DNA from: Gilliamella sp. wkB308 | GTDB taxonomy: Bacteria; Pseudomonadota; Gammaproteobacteria; Enterobacterales; Orbaceae | DNA: 64,000 bases | NCBI RefSeq assembly: GCF_001690185.1 | Contig: NZ_LZGN01000003.1 | Location: forward strand, 62,001-126,000 | Reading direction: 5' to 3' | In this document: positions 11,099-22,293 of the stretch, piece after piece | Layout of the letters: each line of letters starts with the position of its first letter | How positions within the stretch are numbered: the first letter of the stretch is position 1 | Notes under the pieces: generated by a model | Told to the model about the DNA's origin: nothing | Seen by the model: only the letters and a program-made list of their open reading frames with translations | The model's database searches: none | Translations under genes and position numbers: made by a program

Positions 11099-11611
11099 TT
11101 AAAAGGTATTTTTCGGCGCAGATTCTATAATGTTGGCCATTTTTTCAAGGGTCAACCTTAAAAATTTAGGCATTGAATCAAGTTCAATGGAATCCATTAG
11201 ATTTTTTACATACAGTCCTAATTCTGTATCACCTTCGACGATTAGTCGTCGTTGGAAGAATAGGGTATCTGGATCTTGGCGCCTAGTTGCTATCATAATC
11301 AAATCGTTTGCATTACCAATAAAACTTACATCAGCGATTTCTTCCCGACTCACTACCAGTTTATTATCAATTAAGCTAACAAACCAAGTAAGTTGAAGAT
11401 CGGTAACTTCAATTTTTAACCAACGATTTTCTAAAAAATCGAGGTCGCCATCTTCTAAAGAATGTTTAAATTGTAGTTGTAATAGTTGTTCAATTGCCTG
11501 TTTTTTCAAATTAAACGGAATACAACGTAAAGTTAGCCCCAATACATGAGGGGCTTTGTCAACAAACTGTGAATGAATATGGCCTAAAAACTGATGTTTG
11601 TTTGCTATCAT
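11099..11611 (-). CDS. ubiT: Ubiquinone biosynthesis accessory factor UbiT (SCP2 domain)
   Basis: UbiT (YhbT in E. coli) is an SCP2-domain lipid-binding protein required with UbiU and UbiV for oxygen-independent ubiquinone synthesis. The 170-aa product aligns along the E. coli protein (174 aa), best in DGDLDFLENRWLKIEVTDL, the SCP2 core NKLVVSREEIADVSF and the diagnostic RRQDPDTLFFQRRLIVEGDT. Its ATG follows the stop of the upstream antiporter gene with no spacing (TAAATG), so translation is probably coupled. UbiU and UbiV are not in this window; the U32-family gene further along reads as rlhA. Confidence 0.9.
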   Translation of the reverse strand: MIANKHQFLGHIHSQFVDKAPHVLGLTLRCIPFNLKKQAIEQLLQLQFKHSLEDGDLDFLENRWLKIEVTDLQLTWFVSLIDNKLVVSREEIADVSFIGNANDLIMIATRRQDPDTLFFQRRLIVEGDTELGLYVKNLMDSIELDSMPKFLRLTLEKMANIIESAPKNTF

Positions 11612-13240
11612 TTATGAATCTCCAGATATCATTTTTTCATAAATATCGAGGTCAGTATTTAAATGTTCAAATGTTTCTTCACTCACTTCATTACGAACTT
11701 TCATTTGTAGTAAAGCTGTGCGCTCTGCACCGATTGCCACAAGACGCATACGTCTTTCAAGATTTTCAGCTTCCATTGCTTTTTGTTCTAAATCTTTTAA
11801 TCCTGTTCGACGTCTTAAAGAACCGATAACACGTGAACCTACTTCATGTATTATTTCTTGATCTAAACCCGCTTCAGACGTTTCTTGAAGTAAATTGTTT
11901 TGCATTTTTTCAAGACTCACAATAGCTTCTTCCGCCATTTGCCCCTTAACTGTCAAAATTTCATTATCTTGTTGAGAGTTATCCAAGATAACACTACCGC
12001 GTAATAGAATAGGTAAGACGATGACCGCGGTAATTAATGAAATTAAAATAATGCCGGCTGCGATAAAAACAAGTTGATAACGACCGCCAATTGTCATTGG
12101 AATAGATAATACACCAGCTAGGGTAATAGCTCCGCGAACACCCGCAAAAGTTGAAATCCAAAGATCGCGTGTAGTATAAGAACGGAATGCAAGTGGACGT
12201 TTTGTTCCAAATGGTAAAGTAGGCATATGTTTCATAGCCCATAACCAAGCAAATCGTGTTCCCATTAATACGATAAAGACAAACACGACAATAAAGCACA
12301 ATTGCCATACTTCAATAGATGAATCTGTTTGGTTTTCTGCAAAAGTATTATTTAAAATACTTGGTAACTGAATACCTAATAAAATAAAGACAAATCCATT
12401 AAATACAAATGTTAACATTGACCAGGTACTATCTGATTGTAAACGAGCGGTTAAAGGTGCGTTGCGCATCATACCTGAATGGTTTACGGTCATACCTGCA
12501 CTCACTGCGGCTAAAATCCCTGAACAGTGACACTCTTCAGCAAGAATATAGGCAGCAAAAGGAAGTAAGAATAGTAAAACAATTTGGATGGCAGGATCAT
12601 TATGGGTTAATTTATTAATTAAACGTAAAATACGTGCATATAACCAAGTAAATAAAACACCAACAGCCAAGCCACCAAGAGCGACTACAAAGAAAGAAAG
12701 ACTAATTTGTAATAAATTAAATTCTAGCAAGCCGGTTGCAATTGCAATAGCAAATTTTAATGATACCAGACCAGATGCATCATTCATTAAAGCTTCGCCT
12801 TCAATAATCTCCATTTTTTCTTTTTCTATACGCCCTTTACCGACTATTCCTCCTAGTGCAACGGCATCGGTAGGTGATAGTACTGCAGCTAACGCGAGTG
12901 CGGCAGCTAATTCAACTTTTGGTAACATCCAATTTAGAAGGTAACCCAAAGCAATTATAGAAATAACGACAAGAACGAGTGCTAATCCAACAATTTCTCT
13001 GGCATTATGTACAAAGTCTTTGACCGATGTTTTTCGTCCATCTGCGAAAAGCAATGGTGGTATAAACAATACAAGAAATAGTTCAGGGTCAAATTTTACA
13101 TAAATACCAAAAGCTGCTAAAACACAACCCAGTAGTATTTGCATAAGTGGTAACGGAATTTGGAATGGTAGTAATTTTATTACCACACCTGAAAGTGATA
13201 CAATTAGCACTATAAGTAATATTGTTGAAAAAAGTTCCAT
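11612..13240 (-). CDS. CPA1-family Na+/H+ antiporter (YjcE-like)
   Basis: A 542-aa monovalent cation/proton antiporter of the CPA1 family, very close to E. coli YjcE (549 aa). About a dozen hydrophobic segments fill residues 1-410, including FDPELFLVLFIPPLLFADG, the ion-binding region AAVLSPTDAVALGGIVG, GEALMNDASGLVSLKFA and FAGVRGAITLAGVLSIP. A polar, helical cytoplasmic tail of about 125 residues follows (EKMQNNLLQETSEAG onward). ubiT follows it directly. Which ion it prefers, and its physiological role, are not visible in sequence. Confidence 0.9.
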   Translation of the reverse strand: MELFSTILLIVLIVSLSGVVIKLLPFQIPLPLMQILLGCVLAAFGIYVKFDPELFLVLFIPPLLFADGRKTSVKDFVHNAREIVGLALVLVVISIIALGYLLNWMLPKVELAAALALAAVLSPTDAVALGGIVGKGRIEKEKMEIIEGEALMNDASGLVSLKFAIAIATGLLEFNLLQISLSFFVVALGGLAVGVLFTWLYARILRLINKLTHNDPAIQIVLLFLLPFAAYILAEECHCSGILAAVSAGMTVNHSGMMRNAPLTARLQSDSTWSMLTFVFNGFVFILLGIQLPSILNNTFAENQTDSSIEVWQLCFIVVFVFIVLMGTRFAWLWAMKHMPTLPFGTKRPLAFRSYTTRDLWISTFAGVRGAITLAGVLSIPMTIGGRYQLVFIAAGIILISLITAVIVLPILLRGSVILDNSQQDNEILTVKGQMAEEAIVSLEKMQNNLLQETSEAGLDQEIIHEVGSRVIGSLRRRTGLKDLEQKAMEAENLERRMRLVAIGAERTALLQMKVRNEVSEETFEHLNTDLDIYEKMISGDS

Positions 13241-13399
13241 GGTTTTCTATTAGTTATCCTATAATCATCTCATTAGTTAGCTATTGATTATATCGGAAAT
13301 TTAGTTTAATTTCAGTTGAAAATTTAAAAAAATTATTCATTTTTTAATCAAGCACTCTTTTTAATCAAAATTATAGTCATATGATAAAAGGCATTTTAG

Positions 13400-14092
13400 A
13401 TGGAAAATTGGCAAAGGGCATTTGTCTTACATACTCGTACTTATAGTGAAACAAGTCTATTAGTCGATTTATTTGTTGAAAATGCAGGGAAAATAACGGT
13501 GTTAGCCAAAGGAGCTAGACGTAAAAAATCTTCATTAAAGGGCATTTTACAACCTTTTACGCCCATTATTGTTCAATATTCTGGTATGGGTGAGATAAAA
13601 ACTTTACGACAAGTTGAAGGTATAGCGCTAACGTTGCCGCTTTTTTCTGTATCATTATATAGTGCTTTTTATTTGAATGAGTTATTGCATCGAGTTTTAG
13701 TCCCCGAAGTTGGCGTGCCTACACTTTTTGAACACTATCTTAAAAGCTTGCAACAATTAGCTCAGCAAGTTCCAGCCGAAAATGTATTACGTTCATTTGA
13801 ATTAGCATTATTAGAAAGTCTAGGCTATTACATCGATTTTTTTCATTGTAGTGCAACAGGGGATGAAATTATCGAATCGATGTATTACCAATATCAGTCA
13901 GAAAAGGGCTTTATCAGTAGTCTGCTTGAAAATAGTACCAGCTTTACGGGTAAAGAAGTATTGGCATTAGGTTATCGTCAATTTAGTGATGAGGATACAT
14001 TAAAAGCGGCTAAACGTTTTACACGAATGGCATTAAAGCCTTATGTCGGTTCAAAGCCATTCAAAAGTAGAGAACTTTTTCTGAAAATTTAA
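13400..14092 (+). CDS. recO: DNA repair protein RecO
   Basis: RecO works with RecR to load RecA on SSB-coated single-stranded DNA in the RecFOR pathway. The 230-aa product (E. coli 242 aa) shows the N-terminal OB-fold opening WQRAFVLHTRTYSETSLLVDL, then VLAKGARRKKSSLKGILQPFTP, then the helical domain with RSFELALLESLGYYIDFFHC and the C-terminal AAKRFTRMALKPYVGSKPFKSRELF. The shorter length comes from the C-terminal tail. In E. coli it follows era; here it is a lone gene divergent from the antiporter, with yaiI convergent 28 nt downstream. Confidence 0.95.
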   Translation: MENWQRAFVLHTRTYSETSLLVDLFVENAGKITVLAKGARRKKSSLKGILQPFTPIIVQYSGMGEIKTLRQVEGIALTLPLFSVSLYSAFYLNELLHRVLVPEVGVPTLFEHYLKSLQQLAQQVPAENVLRSFELALLESLGYYIDFFHCSATGDEIIESMYYQYQSEKGFISSLLENSTSFTGKEVLALGYRQFSDEDTLKAAKRFTRMALKPYVGSKPFKSRELFLKI

Positions 14093-14120
14093 AAGTCATA
14101 CACTATAAAAAAGATTCTCC

Positions 14121-14573
14121 TTATTTTGATAATTGATGAACTAATTTATCAAGTTGATTGGCAAATTTTTCTCTATCCTTGTTAGAAAATATAGAAGGGC
14201 CTTTAGATTGTATACCACTAGCCCGCATAGTTTCCATAAAATCTCGCATTACAAGTCGCTCTTTTATAGTTTCTAATGTGTAAGGTTCGCCTCGCGGTGT
14301 AAGCACAAAAGCACCTTTATTTAGCACATCAGCAGCTAATGGAATATCTGAGGTGATCACTAAATCATTTTTTTCAACTAATTCAATTATTTTATTATCA
14401 GCTTCATCAAAGCCGCTCACTACCTGTAATCTTTTTATAAACGGAGATGCGGGAATAGTTAACCATTGGTTTGCAACTAAAGTTGTAATTATTGATTTAC
14501 GATTCGCTACCCGATATAGGATTTCTTTAATAGGGTTAGGGCAAGCATCAGCATCAATCCATATTTTCATCAT
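14121..14573 (-). CDS. yaiI: UPF0178 protein YaiI
   Basis: A 150-aa protein of the UPF0178 (YaiI/YqxD) family with a PIN-like/NYN fold; its function has not been established. The family hallmarks are present: [18 protein letters not shown] at the N-terminus, [27 protein letters not shown], and [18 protein letters not shown] near the end. The acidic residues in DADACP and TSDIPLA are the expected metal-binding set of a PIN-type nuclease, so an RNase activity is possible but unproven. Two consecutive Met codons begin the frame; either could be used. Confidence 0.92.
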   Translation of the reverse strand: MMKIWIDADACPNPIKEILYRVANRKSIITTLVANQWLTIPASPFIKRLQVVSGFDEADNKIIELVEKNDLVITSDIPLAADVLNKGAFVLTPRGEPYTLETIKERLVMRDFMETMRASGIQSKGPSIFSNKDREKFANQLDKLVHQLSK

Positions 14574-14719
14574 TTTTCACAATCAAATTTTTCATTTATA
14601 GGCAGAAAATTATAAACTTTAATCACTCTACCAAGTAACTTATTTTTAATTGAGTTAATTAATTTTATAGTTCTCGTAATTAGTGGATAAAACAGTGACA
14701 AGATAAAGCATATGTCTAT

Positions 14720-14754
14720 TTGAAAAATAGCACATAAATGGTATTATACACGGT
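14720..14754 (+). promoter_or_regulatory. Predicted thrS promoter
   Basis: TTGAAA (14720-14725) and TATTAT (14742-14747) are separated by 16 nt, with an expected start near 14754. This gives a leader of about 60 nt containing the whole ThrRS operator hairpin. Confidence 0.5.
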
Positions 14755-14764
14755 CAATTTTTTA

Positions 14765-14814
14765 TGTACGCATGTGCGCTTTCGTGTGGCGCACCACTGT
14801 TATAAGGATTTTAT
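14765..14814 (+). promoter_or_regulatory. thrS translational operator (tRNA-Thr anticodon-arm mimic)
   Basis: In E. coli ThrRS represses its own translation by binding a leader hairpin that imitates the tRNA-Thr anticodon arm. Here GTGCGC (14774-14779) pairs with GCGCAC (14789-14794) around the loop TTTCGTGTG, which carries the anticodon-like CGT at 14783-14785. The flanks ATGTACGCAT and CACTG and the SD AAGGA (14804-14808) also resemble the E. coli leader as I recall it, while the stem bases differ in a compensatory way. Strong support for conserved autoregulation. Confidence 0.8.
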
Positions 14815-16740
14815 ATGCCAATTATTACTCTTCCTGACGGAAGTCAACGTCAATTTGATAAGCCTGTTAGTGTTTTAGAAGTTGCTCAAAGTATTGGGGC
14901 AGGTCTTGCCAAAGCCTGTATTGCTGGGCGAGTTAATGGTGAACGTAAAGATGCTTGTGATTTAATCGAGCAAGATTCAACTCTAGCGATTATCACATCA
15001 AAAGATGCAGATGGACTTGAAATAATTCGTCACTCTTGTGCTCATTTGTTAGGTCATGCAATAAAACAACTTTGGCCAAATACGCAAATGGCAATCGGCC
15101 CTACAATTGATAACGGCTTCTATTATGATGTCGATTTAGATCACTCTTTAACTCAGGAAGATCTTGATGCATTAGAAAAACGTATGCATGAATTGGCTAA
15201 AAAAGATTATGAAGTAAAAAAAGAAGTGGTGAGCTGGGAACGAGCAAGAGAAGTTTTTTGGGAACGACGTGAACCTTATAAAATTGCAATCTTGGATGAA
15301 AATATTCCGAAAGATTCAACGCCAGCGCTTTATCATCATGAAGAGTATATCGACATGTGTCGTGGCCCTCATGTTCCTAATATGCGTTTTTGCCACCATT
15401 TTAAATTACAAAAAGTAGCGGGTGCTTATTGGCGAGGTAATAGTGATAATAAAATGTTACAACGCATTTATGGCACAGCTTGGGCAGATAAAAAACAATT
15501 AGATAGTTATCTGCAATTTTTAGAAGAAGCGGCTAAACGGGATCATCGTAAAATTGGTAAACAGCTTGATCTTTACCATATGCAAGAAGAAGCGCCAGGA
15601 ATGGTGTTTTGGCATAATGACGGTTGGATTATATTCCGTGAGCTTGAGGTTTTTGTTCGAACTAAATTAAAAGAATACGATTATCAAGAAGTGAAAGGTC
15701 CTTTTATGATGGATCGTGTTTTATGGGAAAAAACAGGGCATTGGGGTAACTATAAAGAATTAATGTTTGTTACTTCTTCTGAAAACCGAGAATACTGTAT
15801 TAAACCAATGAACTGTCCGGGACATGTTCAAATTTTTAATCAAGGTTTAAAATCTTATCGTGATTTACCACTTCGTATGGCTGAATTTGGTAGTTGTCAT
15901 CGTAATGAACCTTCTGGATCTTTACATGGCTTGATGCGTGTTCGTGGTTTTACCCAAGATGATGCCCATATCTTTTGTACAGAAAGTCAAATTCGTAGTG
16001 AAGTAAATAGCTGTATCAAAATGGTTTATGATACTTATAGTACTTTTGGCTTTACAGACATAACTGTAAAATTATCAACTCGTCCGGAAAAACGAATTGG
16101 TAAAGATGAAACATGGGATTTAGCAGAAAAAGACTTAGCTGAGTGTTTAACTGAAAATGGTATAGAGTTTGAATATTTACCAGGTGAAGGTGCTTTCTAC
16201 GGACCAAAAATCGAATTTACTTTACATGATTGTTTAGGTCGAGCTTGGCAATGCGGAACAGTTCAACTTGACTTTATGTTACCAGAGCGCTTAGATGCAA
16301 CTTATGTTGGTGAAGATAATGAGCGTCATGTTCCTGTCATGATTCACCGTGCAATTTTAGGATCAATGGAACGTTTTATGGGAATTTTGACAGAAAACTG
16401 TGCTGGATTCTTCCCTACTTGGTTAGCTCCATTGCAAGTGGCTGTTATCAATATTACCGACAATCAAGCTGAATATGCTAAACAATTGACCGAGAAACTG
16501 CAAAAAGTTGGAATTAGAGCAAAAGCAGACTTGAGAAATGAGAAAATTGGGTTTAAAATCCGCGAGCATACTCTAAAACGTGTTCCTTATATGTTTGTCT
16601 GTGGTGACAAAGAGATGGAATCAGGTAAAATATCAGTTCGAACTCGTCAAGGTAAAGATCTTGGTAGCTTTGAAGTGAAACATGTTATAGAATTGTTGCT
16701 TAACGAAATTCATAGTCGTTCATTAGAACAGATGAATTAA
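14815..16740 (+). CDS. thrS: Threonine--tRNA ligase
   Basis: Class II aminoacyl-tRNA synthetase charging tRNA-Thr. At 641 aa it matches E. coli ThrRS (642 aa). Domains in order: TGS ([14 protein letters not shown], 1-62), the editing domain with [11 protein letters not shown] and later [12 protein letters not shown] (the H-x3-H...C-x3-H zinc-like editing site), the catalytic core from about residue 240 ([32 protein letters not shown], zinc-site Cys/His residues) and the anticodon-binding C-terminus ([32 protein letters not shown]). It heads the thrS-infC-rpmI-rplT block exactly as in E. coli and carries its own operator. Confidence 0.98.
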   Translation: MPIITLPDGSQRQFDKPVSVLEVAQSIGAGLAKACIAGRVNGERKDACDLIEQDSTLAIITSKDADGLEIIRHSCAHLLGHAIKQLWPNTQMAIGPTIDNGFYYDVDLDHSLTQEDLDALEKRMHELAKKDYEVKKEVVSWERAREVFWERREPYKIAILDENIPKDSTPALYHHEEYIDMCRGPHVPNMRFCHHFKLQKVAGAYWRGNSDNKMLQRIYGTAWADKKQLDSYLQFLEEAAKRDHRKIGKQLDLYHMQEEAPGMVFWHNDGWIIFRELEVFVRTKLKEYDYQEVKGPFMMDRVLWEKTGHWGNYKELMFVTSSENREYCIKPMNCPGHVQIFNQGLKSYRDLPLRMAEFGSCHRNEPSGSLHGLMRVRGFTQDDAHIFCTESQIRSEVNSCIKMVYDTYSTFGFTDITVKLSTRPEKRIGKDETWDLAEKDLAECLTENGIEFEYLPGEGAFYGPKIEFTLHDCLGRAWQCGTVQLDFMLPERLDATYVGEDNERHVPVMIHRAILGSMERFMGILTENCAGFFPTWLAPLQVAVINITDNQAEYAKQLTEKLQKVGIRAKADLRNEKIGFKIREHTLKRVPYMFVCGDKEMESGKISVRTRQGKDLGSFEVKHVIELLLNEIHSRSLEQMN

Positions 16741-16767
16741 AGATAAATTAATTTGGAGGAATGAGAT

Positions 16768-17307
16768 ATTAAAGTCAGTAAACGAATTCAGTCAACACGT
16801 GCGCATAAAATCAATGATGAAATTACTGCTCGCGAGGTGAGATTAACCGGCGTCGATAGTGAACAGCTCGGTATTGTTAGCTTGGATGAAGCTTTAAAAC
16901 AAGCTGAAGAAGCTGCTTTAGATTTAGTTGAAATAAGCCCTAATGCAGAACCACCTGTTTGTCGAATTATGGATTATGGCAAGTTCCTCTATGAAAAAAG
17001 TAAAGCAACAAAAGAACAGAAGAAGAAGCAAAAGGTTGTTCAGGTTAAGGAAATTAAATTCCGACCTGGTACAGACGAAGGCGACTATCAGGTAAAACTC
17101 CGCAGCCTGATACGCTTTCTTGAAGATGGCGATAAAGCCAAAGTCACGTTACGTTTCCGTGGACGTGAAATGGCTCACCAGCAGTTAGGGACGGAAATGC
17201 TTGATCGCATTAAAGAAGACTTAGCTGATTTGGCAACGATTGAATCTTATCCAACTAAGATTGAAGGTCGTCAAATGATCATGGTGCTTGCGCCGAAGAA
17301 GAAATAA
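16768..17307 (+). CDS. infC: Translation initiation factor IF-3 (ATT start codon)
   Basis: IF-3 binds the 30S subunit and rejects non-standard start codons. The true start is the ATT at 16768-16770: GGAGG lies at 16755-16759, 8 nt upstream, and the frame then reads [18 protein letters not shown], matching the E. coli N-terminus and giving 179 aa (E. coli 180). A GTG start at 16837 would delete 23 conserved residues. Use of a rare AUU start is the known autoregulatory device of infC. The N-domain ([19 protein letters not shown]), lysine-rich linker and C-domain ([32 protein letters not shown]) are all present. Overlapping the start is a three-codon frame ATG-AGA-TAT-TAA at 16761. Confidence 0.96.
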   Translation: MKVSKRIQSTRAHKINDEITAREVRLTGVDSEQLGIVSLDEALKQAEEAALDLVEISPNAEPPVCRIMDYGKFLYEKSKATKEQKKKQKVVQVKEIKFRPGTDEGDYQVKLRSLIRFLEDGDKAKVTLRFRGREMAHQQLGTEMLDRIKEDLADLATIESYPTKIEGRQMIMVLAPKKK

Positions 17308-17356
17308 TGGTTCATCAAGCTGATTCTTGATTTTATTGAGAATTACACCATTTTTT

Positions 17357-17373
17357 CATTGTCATTAACAATG
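17357..17373 (+). promoter_or_regulatory. Hairpin in the infC-rpmI gap (possible L20 control region)
   Basis: CATTGT-CATTA-ACAATG forms a 6-bp stem just ahead of the rpmI ribosome site. In E. coli the infC-rpmI leader folds into the structure bound by L20 to repress rpmI-rplT. Only this local stem is visible; the long-range pseudoknot could not be checked. Confidence 0.3.
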
Positions 17374-17392
17374 CGAAGTAGGAATTAGTAAA

Positions 17393-17590
17393 ATGCCTAA
17401 AATTAAAACAGTAAAAGGCGCAGCAAAGCGCTTTAAAAAAACAGCTTCTGGTGGCTTTAAGCATAAACAAGCTAACAAGAGTCATATCCTAACTAAAAAA
17501 TCAACCAAACGTAAACGTCATTTACGTGGTTTGACAACTGTGTCAAAAGGTGATTTAGGTTTAGTTGTAGCGTGTGTTCCATACGCTTAA
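17393..17590 (+). CDS. rpmI: 50S ribosomal protein L35
   Basis: A 65-aa, strongly basic ribosomal protein of the large subunit, the same length as in E. coli. It begins [21 protein letters not shown] and continues with [24 protein letters not shown], the L35 signature. It is 85 nt after infC and 32 nt before rplT in the conserved order infC-rpmI-rplT, with GTAGGA just upstream as ribosome site. In E. coli its translation is repressed by L20 and coupled to rplT. Confidence 0.98.
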   Translation: MPKIKTVKGAAKRFKKTASGGFKHKQANKSHILTKKSTKRKRHLRGLTTVSKGDLGLVVACVPYA

Positions 17591-17610
17591 TTTATTGGTT
17601 AATTATTTAG

Positions 17611-17976
<366 letters not shown>

Positions 17977-17986
17977 TTGCTTTATA

Positions 17987-18010
17987 AGAGCCGAGTTATC
18001 TCGGCTTTTA
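17987..18010 (+). terminator. Intrinsic terminator after rplT
   Basis: AGCCGAG (17989-17995), a TTAT loop and CTCGGCT (18000-18006) form a 7-bp GC-rich stem followed by TTTT. It ends the thrS-infC-rpmI-rplT transcript; some read-through to pheST is known in E. coli. Confidence 0.8.
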
Positions 18011-18052
18011 TCATTATGGATAGTAATAGTTATTTTAACAAAGTGAATTAAT

Positions 18053-19175
<1,123 letters not shown>

Positions 19176-19191
19176 TTCTGGAGATCAAAAC

Positions 19192-21579
19192 ATGAAATTT
19201 AGTGAAAGTTGGCTACGTGAATGGATCAATCCAGAAATAAGTAGCGATACCTTAGCCGATCAATTAACCATGGCTGGCTTAGAAGTGGATGATGTTGAGA
19301 AAGTGGCAGGCAACTTTACAGGAGTTGTAGTCGGAAAAGTTGTTGAATGTAAGCAACATCCAAATGCAGATAAGCTAAGAGTTACCAAAGTAGATATTGG
19401 AAGACCAGAACTACTCGATATTGTTTGTGGTGCTCCAAATTGTCGTCAAGGATTAACTGTTGCTTGTGCAACTGTTGGTGCAATTTTGCCCGGTGACTTT
19501 AAAATTAAAGCCGCAAAATTGCGAGGTGAACCATCAGAAGGGATGCTCTGCTCTTATTCAGAACTTGGTATATCAGAGGATCACAATGGCATAATTGAAT
19601 TACCTGATGATGCTCCTTTAGGGCAAGATATTCGTGAATACCTAAATCTTAACGATGTTTCAATTGACATCAGTGTAACGCCAAATAGAGCTGATTGTTT
19701 TGGAATCATTGGTGTCGCCCGTGATATTTCAGCAGTGAATAATATTCCAATGAAATCACTCCAAGTTGAAAGCGTGCCTGCAACAATTTTAGATACATTA
19801 TCAATTCAAATTGATGAGCCTAAAGCTGCGCCTCGTTATTTAGGGCGTGTTATCAAAAATATCAATGTAAACGCATTAACCCCACTTTGGATGAAAGAAA
19901 AATTACGTCGTGGTGGAATACGGTCTATTGATGCGGTTGTCGATATAACAAATTTTGTTTTGTTAGAGCTTGGTCATCCAATGCATGCATTCGATCTTGC
20001 CGAAATAGAAAAGGGCATTATTGTGAGATATGCTCAAAAAAGTGAAAAAGTTGTTTTACTTAATGGCAATGAAACTGAATTGAATGATCAAACTTTAGTT
20101 ATTGCGGATCATGATAAAATACTTGCCTTAGCCGGTATTATGGGCGGAGAAAAATCTGGTGTGACTCAATCGACGAAAGATATCTTTCTTGAATCGGCGT
20201 TCTTTGCACCATTAGCAATTACCGGGAAAGCTCGTGAATATGGTTTGCATACTGAAGCGTCTCATCGGTATGAAAGAGGAGTTGATCCAGCTTTACAAAG
20301 CATTGCGATGGAAAGAGCAACTCAACTTATCTTAGATATTTGTGGCGGTGAGGTCGGACCGATCGTTGATAAAACCAGTCCAACTGAATTGCCTAAATCA
20401 GCAAACATACAACTACGTCGTAATAAAATTGATAGCATAATTGGTTATACAATTGATACACAAAAAATCACTGATATTTTAGAAAGACTTGGATGTAAAG
20501 TTAATTATAAAGATGAAATTTGGTCAGTTGAAGCACCAAGTTGGCGTTTTGATATACAGATAGAAGAAGACCTAGTTGAGGAAGTGGCGCGTATTTATGG
20601 ATATAACAATATTCCAAACGCTAATTTAAACATTGAGTCCGTCATGCAGCCAAAACCAGAAGGTCAAATTTCAGTAACAAGAATAAAAGATTTATTAGTT
20701 GATAAAGGTTATCAAGAAGCTGTAACTTACAGTTTTGTTGATCCAAAAGTACAACAAATTTTGCATCCCGATTTAAACCAAATTCACTTACCTAATCCTA
20801 TTTCAAGTGAAATGTCAGTTATGCGTTTATCATTATGGACTGGATTATTAGGCGCAGTGTTATATAATCAAAACCGACAACAATCAAGAATTAGATTGTT
20901 TGAAACTGGTTTACGCTTTATTCCAGACGATAAATGTGAATTTGGTGTTCGTCAGGAACAAATGTTATCGGGTGTAATTACGGGTAATTTATATGAAGAA
21001 CATTGGACATTACCTAAAAAAACTGTTGATTTTTATGATCTAAAAGGGGATATTGAGTCAATATTTTCGATTCTAGGATGTGCTCAAGACGTACGCTATG
21101 AGAAATCTAATTTGTCTGCTTTACATCCTGGACAAAGTGCTGCTATTTTTCTAAATGATGAAATTATTGGTTATTTAGGTGTTTTGCATCCAGAAATTGA
21201 AAAAAAATTATCTTTAAATGGTAAAACGCTTGTTTTTGAAATAAATTTAGCTAAAATTAGTAACAAAAAGGTACCGTCGGCTCAGGACGTATCAAAATAT
21301 CCGTCAAATAAACGAGATATTGCTATTGTCGTTTCAAATACAATTCCAGCAGCAGATATTATTTCTGAGTGTAAAAAGGCTGGTGGTGAGCAACTTATCA
21401 AAGTTAATCTGTTTGATGTTTATCAAGGCGATAACATTAAGGATGATGAAAAAAGCCTTGCTATCAGTTTGATTTTACAAGACAAATCACGTACACTTGA
21501 AGAAGAAGATATAACAAACATTGTAAGCAGGTGTGTTACTGCTTTACAAATTCGTTTCAAAGCCCTATTAAGAGAATAA
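19192..21579 (+). CDS. pheT: Phenylalanine--tRNA ligase beta subunit
   Basis: Beta subunit of PheRS, 795 aa as in E. coli. In order: the N-terminal EMAP-like tRNA-binding domain ([20 protein letters not shown]), the B3/B4 editing module ([44 protein letters not shown]), B5 (DNA-binding-like, about 405-480), the degenerate synthetase-like core ([34 protein letters not shown]) and the C-terminal RRM-like anticodon-binding domain ([13 protein letters not shown]). It is cotranscribed with pheS and ends five bases before ihfA. Confidence 0.97.
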   Translation: MKFSESWLREWINPEISSDTLADQLTMAGLEVDDVEKVAGNFTGVVVGKVVECKQHPNADKLRVTKVDIGRPELLDIVCGAPNCRQGLTVACATVGAILPGDFKIKAAKLRGEPSEGMLCSYSELGISEDHNGIIELPDDAPLGQDIREYLNLNDVSIDISVTPNRADCFGIIGVARDISAVNNIPMKSLQVESVPATILDTLSIQIDEPKAAPRYLGRVIKNINVNALTPLWMKEKLRRGGIRSIDAVVDITNFVLLELGHPMHAFDLAEIEKGIIVRYAQKSEKVVLLNGNETELNDQTLVIADHDKILALAGIMGGEKSGVTQSTKDIFLESAFFAPLAITGKAREYGLHTEASHRYERGVDPALQSIAMERATQLILDICGGEVGPIVDKTSPTELPKSANIQLRRNKIDSIIGYTIDTQKITDILERLGCKVNYKDEIWSVEAPSWRFDIQIEEDLVEEVARIYGYNNIPNANLNIESVMQPKPEGQISVTRIKDLLVDKGYQEAVTYSFVDPKVQQILHPDLNQIHLPNPISSEMSVMRLSLWTGLLGAVLYNQNRQQSRIRLFETGLRFIPDDKCEFGVRQEQMLSGVITGNLYEEHWTLPKKTVDFYDLKGDIESIFSILGCAQDVRYEKSNLSALHPGQSAAIFLNDEIIGYLGVLHPEIEKKLSLNGKTLVFEINLAKISNKKVPSAQDVSKYPSNKRDIAIVVSNTIPAADIISECKKAGGEQLIKVNLFDVYQGDNIKDDEKSLAISLILQDKSRTLEEEDITNIVSRCVTALQIRFKALLRE

Positions 21580-21584
21580 TAATT

Positions 21585-21878
21585 ATGACATTAACTAAAG
21601 CTGATATTGCAGATCGTCTTGCCGATAAATTTAATATTGATCGTCAAGAAGCTAAAGTCCTTGTTGAACTTTTTTTTGAAGAGATACGAGTGGCTTTAGA
21701 AAAAGGGGAACCTGTTAAATTATCTGGGTTTGGTAATTTCACTATTCGTGATAAAAATTCACGACCGGGTCGAAATCCAAAAACGGGTGAAAGTGTAGAT
21801 ATCTCTGCTCGTCGGGTTGTTACCTTTAGACCAGGAATTAAATTTAGAGATCGCGTAGAAAAAAACCTAACACTTTAA
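21585..21878 (+). CDS. ihfA: Integration host factor alpha subunit
   Basis: Nucleoid protein that binds and sharply bends DNA as a heterodimer with IHF-beta. I start at the ATG at 21585 ([12 protein letters not shown]), giving 97 aa against 99 in E. coli; an upstream frame start would lie inside pheT. The DNA-binding arm motif [22 protein letters not shown] includes the intercalating proline, and the C-terminal helix [17 protein letters not shown] is typical. The order pheM-pheS-pheT-ihfA is that of E. coli. Confidence 0.96.
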   Translation: MTLTKADIADRLADKFNIDRQEAKVLVELFFEEIRVALEKGEPVKLSGFGNFTIRDKNSRPGRNPKTGESVDISARRVVTFRPGIKFRDRVEKNLTL

Positions 21879-21907
21879 AAATTAGGTAAGTATTCGTGTG
21901 ATAATTA

Positions 21908-21952
21908 AACGACCTTTTTTTAATTGATTAAAGAAAGGTCGTTCAATTTTTT
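21908..21952 (+). terminator. Intrinsic terminator after ihfA
   Basis: ACGACCTTT and AAAGGTCGT pair around an A/T loop (about 21909-21942), followed after TCAA by a run of eight T. It closes the pheST-ihfA transcript before the 4.5S RNA gene. Confidence 0.75.
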
Positions 21953-21967
21953 TTATTAAAAAAATGT

Positions 21968-22003
21968 TTGTATTAATTAATTGATTCAAGCATAATACGA
22001 CCT
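21968..22003 (+). promoter_or_regulatory. Possible ffs promoter
   Basis: TTGTAT (21968-21973) and CATAAT (21991-21996) with a 17-nt spacer predict a start near 22003, 8 nt before the mature 4.5S RNA 5' end. E. coli 4.5S RNA is likewise made with a short 5' extension removed by RNase P. Confidence 0.4.
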
Positions 22004-22010
22004 CCTCAAT

Positions 22011-22122
22011 GGAGGCTCTATGGGTCCTCTTGCAACATTTCTTTGCTCATCAGGTCAGGTCCGGAAGGAAGCAGCCAAAGTAAAAAATATGTGTGTGGGA
22101 TGTGGCTGATAGGGTCTCCTCC
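22011..22122 (+). ncRNA. ffs: 4.5S RNA, signal recognition particle RNA
   Basis: The highly conserved SRP RNA tetraloop and Ffh-binding core CAGGTCAGGTCCGGAAGGAA-GCAGCC lies at about 22051-22077, and the matching distal strand GGATGTGGCTGATAGGG lies at 22098-22114. The outer ends GGAGGCTCT and GGGTCTCCTCC pair, giving a rod about 112 nt long as in E. coli (114 nt). The RNA partners Ffh to deliver membrane-protein ribosomes to FtsY. End positions are set by the terminal pairing and may be off by one or two. Confidence 0.93.
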
Positions 22123-22293
22123 AAATTATCTGCAATGCTTTAATCTTTTCATAAACAAAACTAACTAACTGATCATTCTATATAAAATATATAGCAATCC
22201 TTTCTAACAGAAAGAAGTATTTTTGTTGAATTAATATAATAGTCAATTTTCTAGGTTTTTTATTAAAAGCTAAAAACAATATGGAGTAGATTT

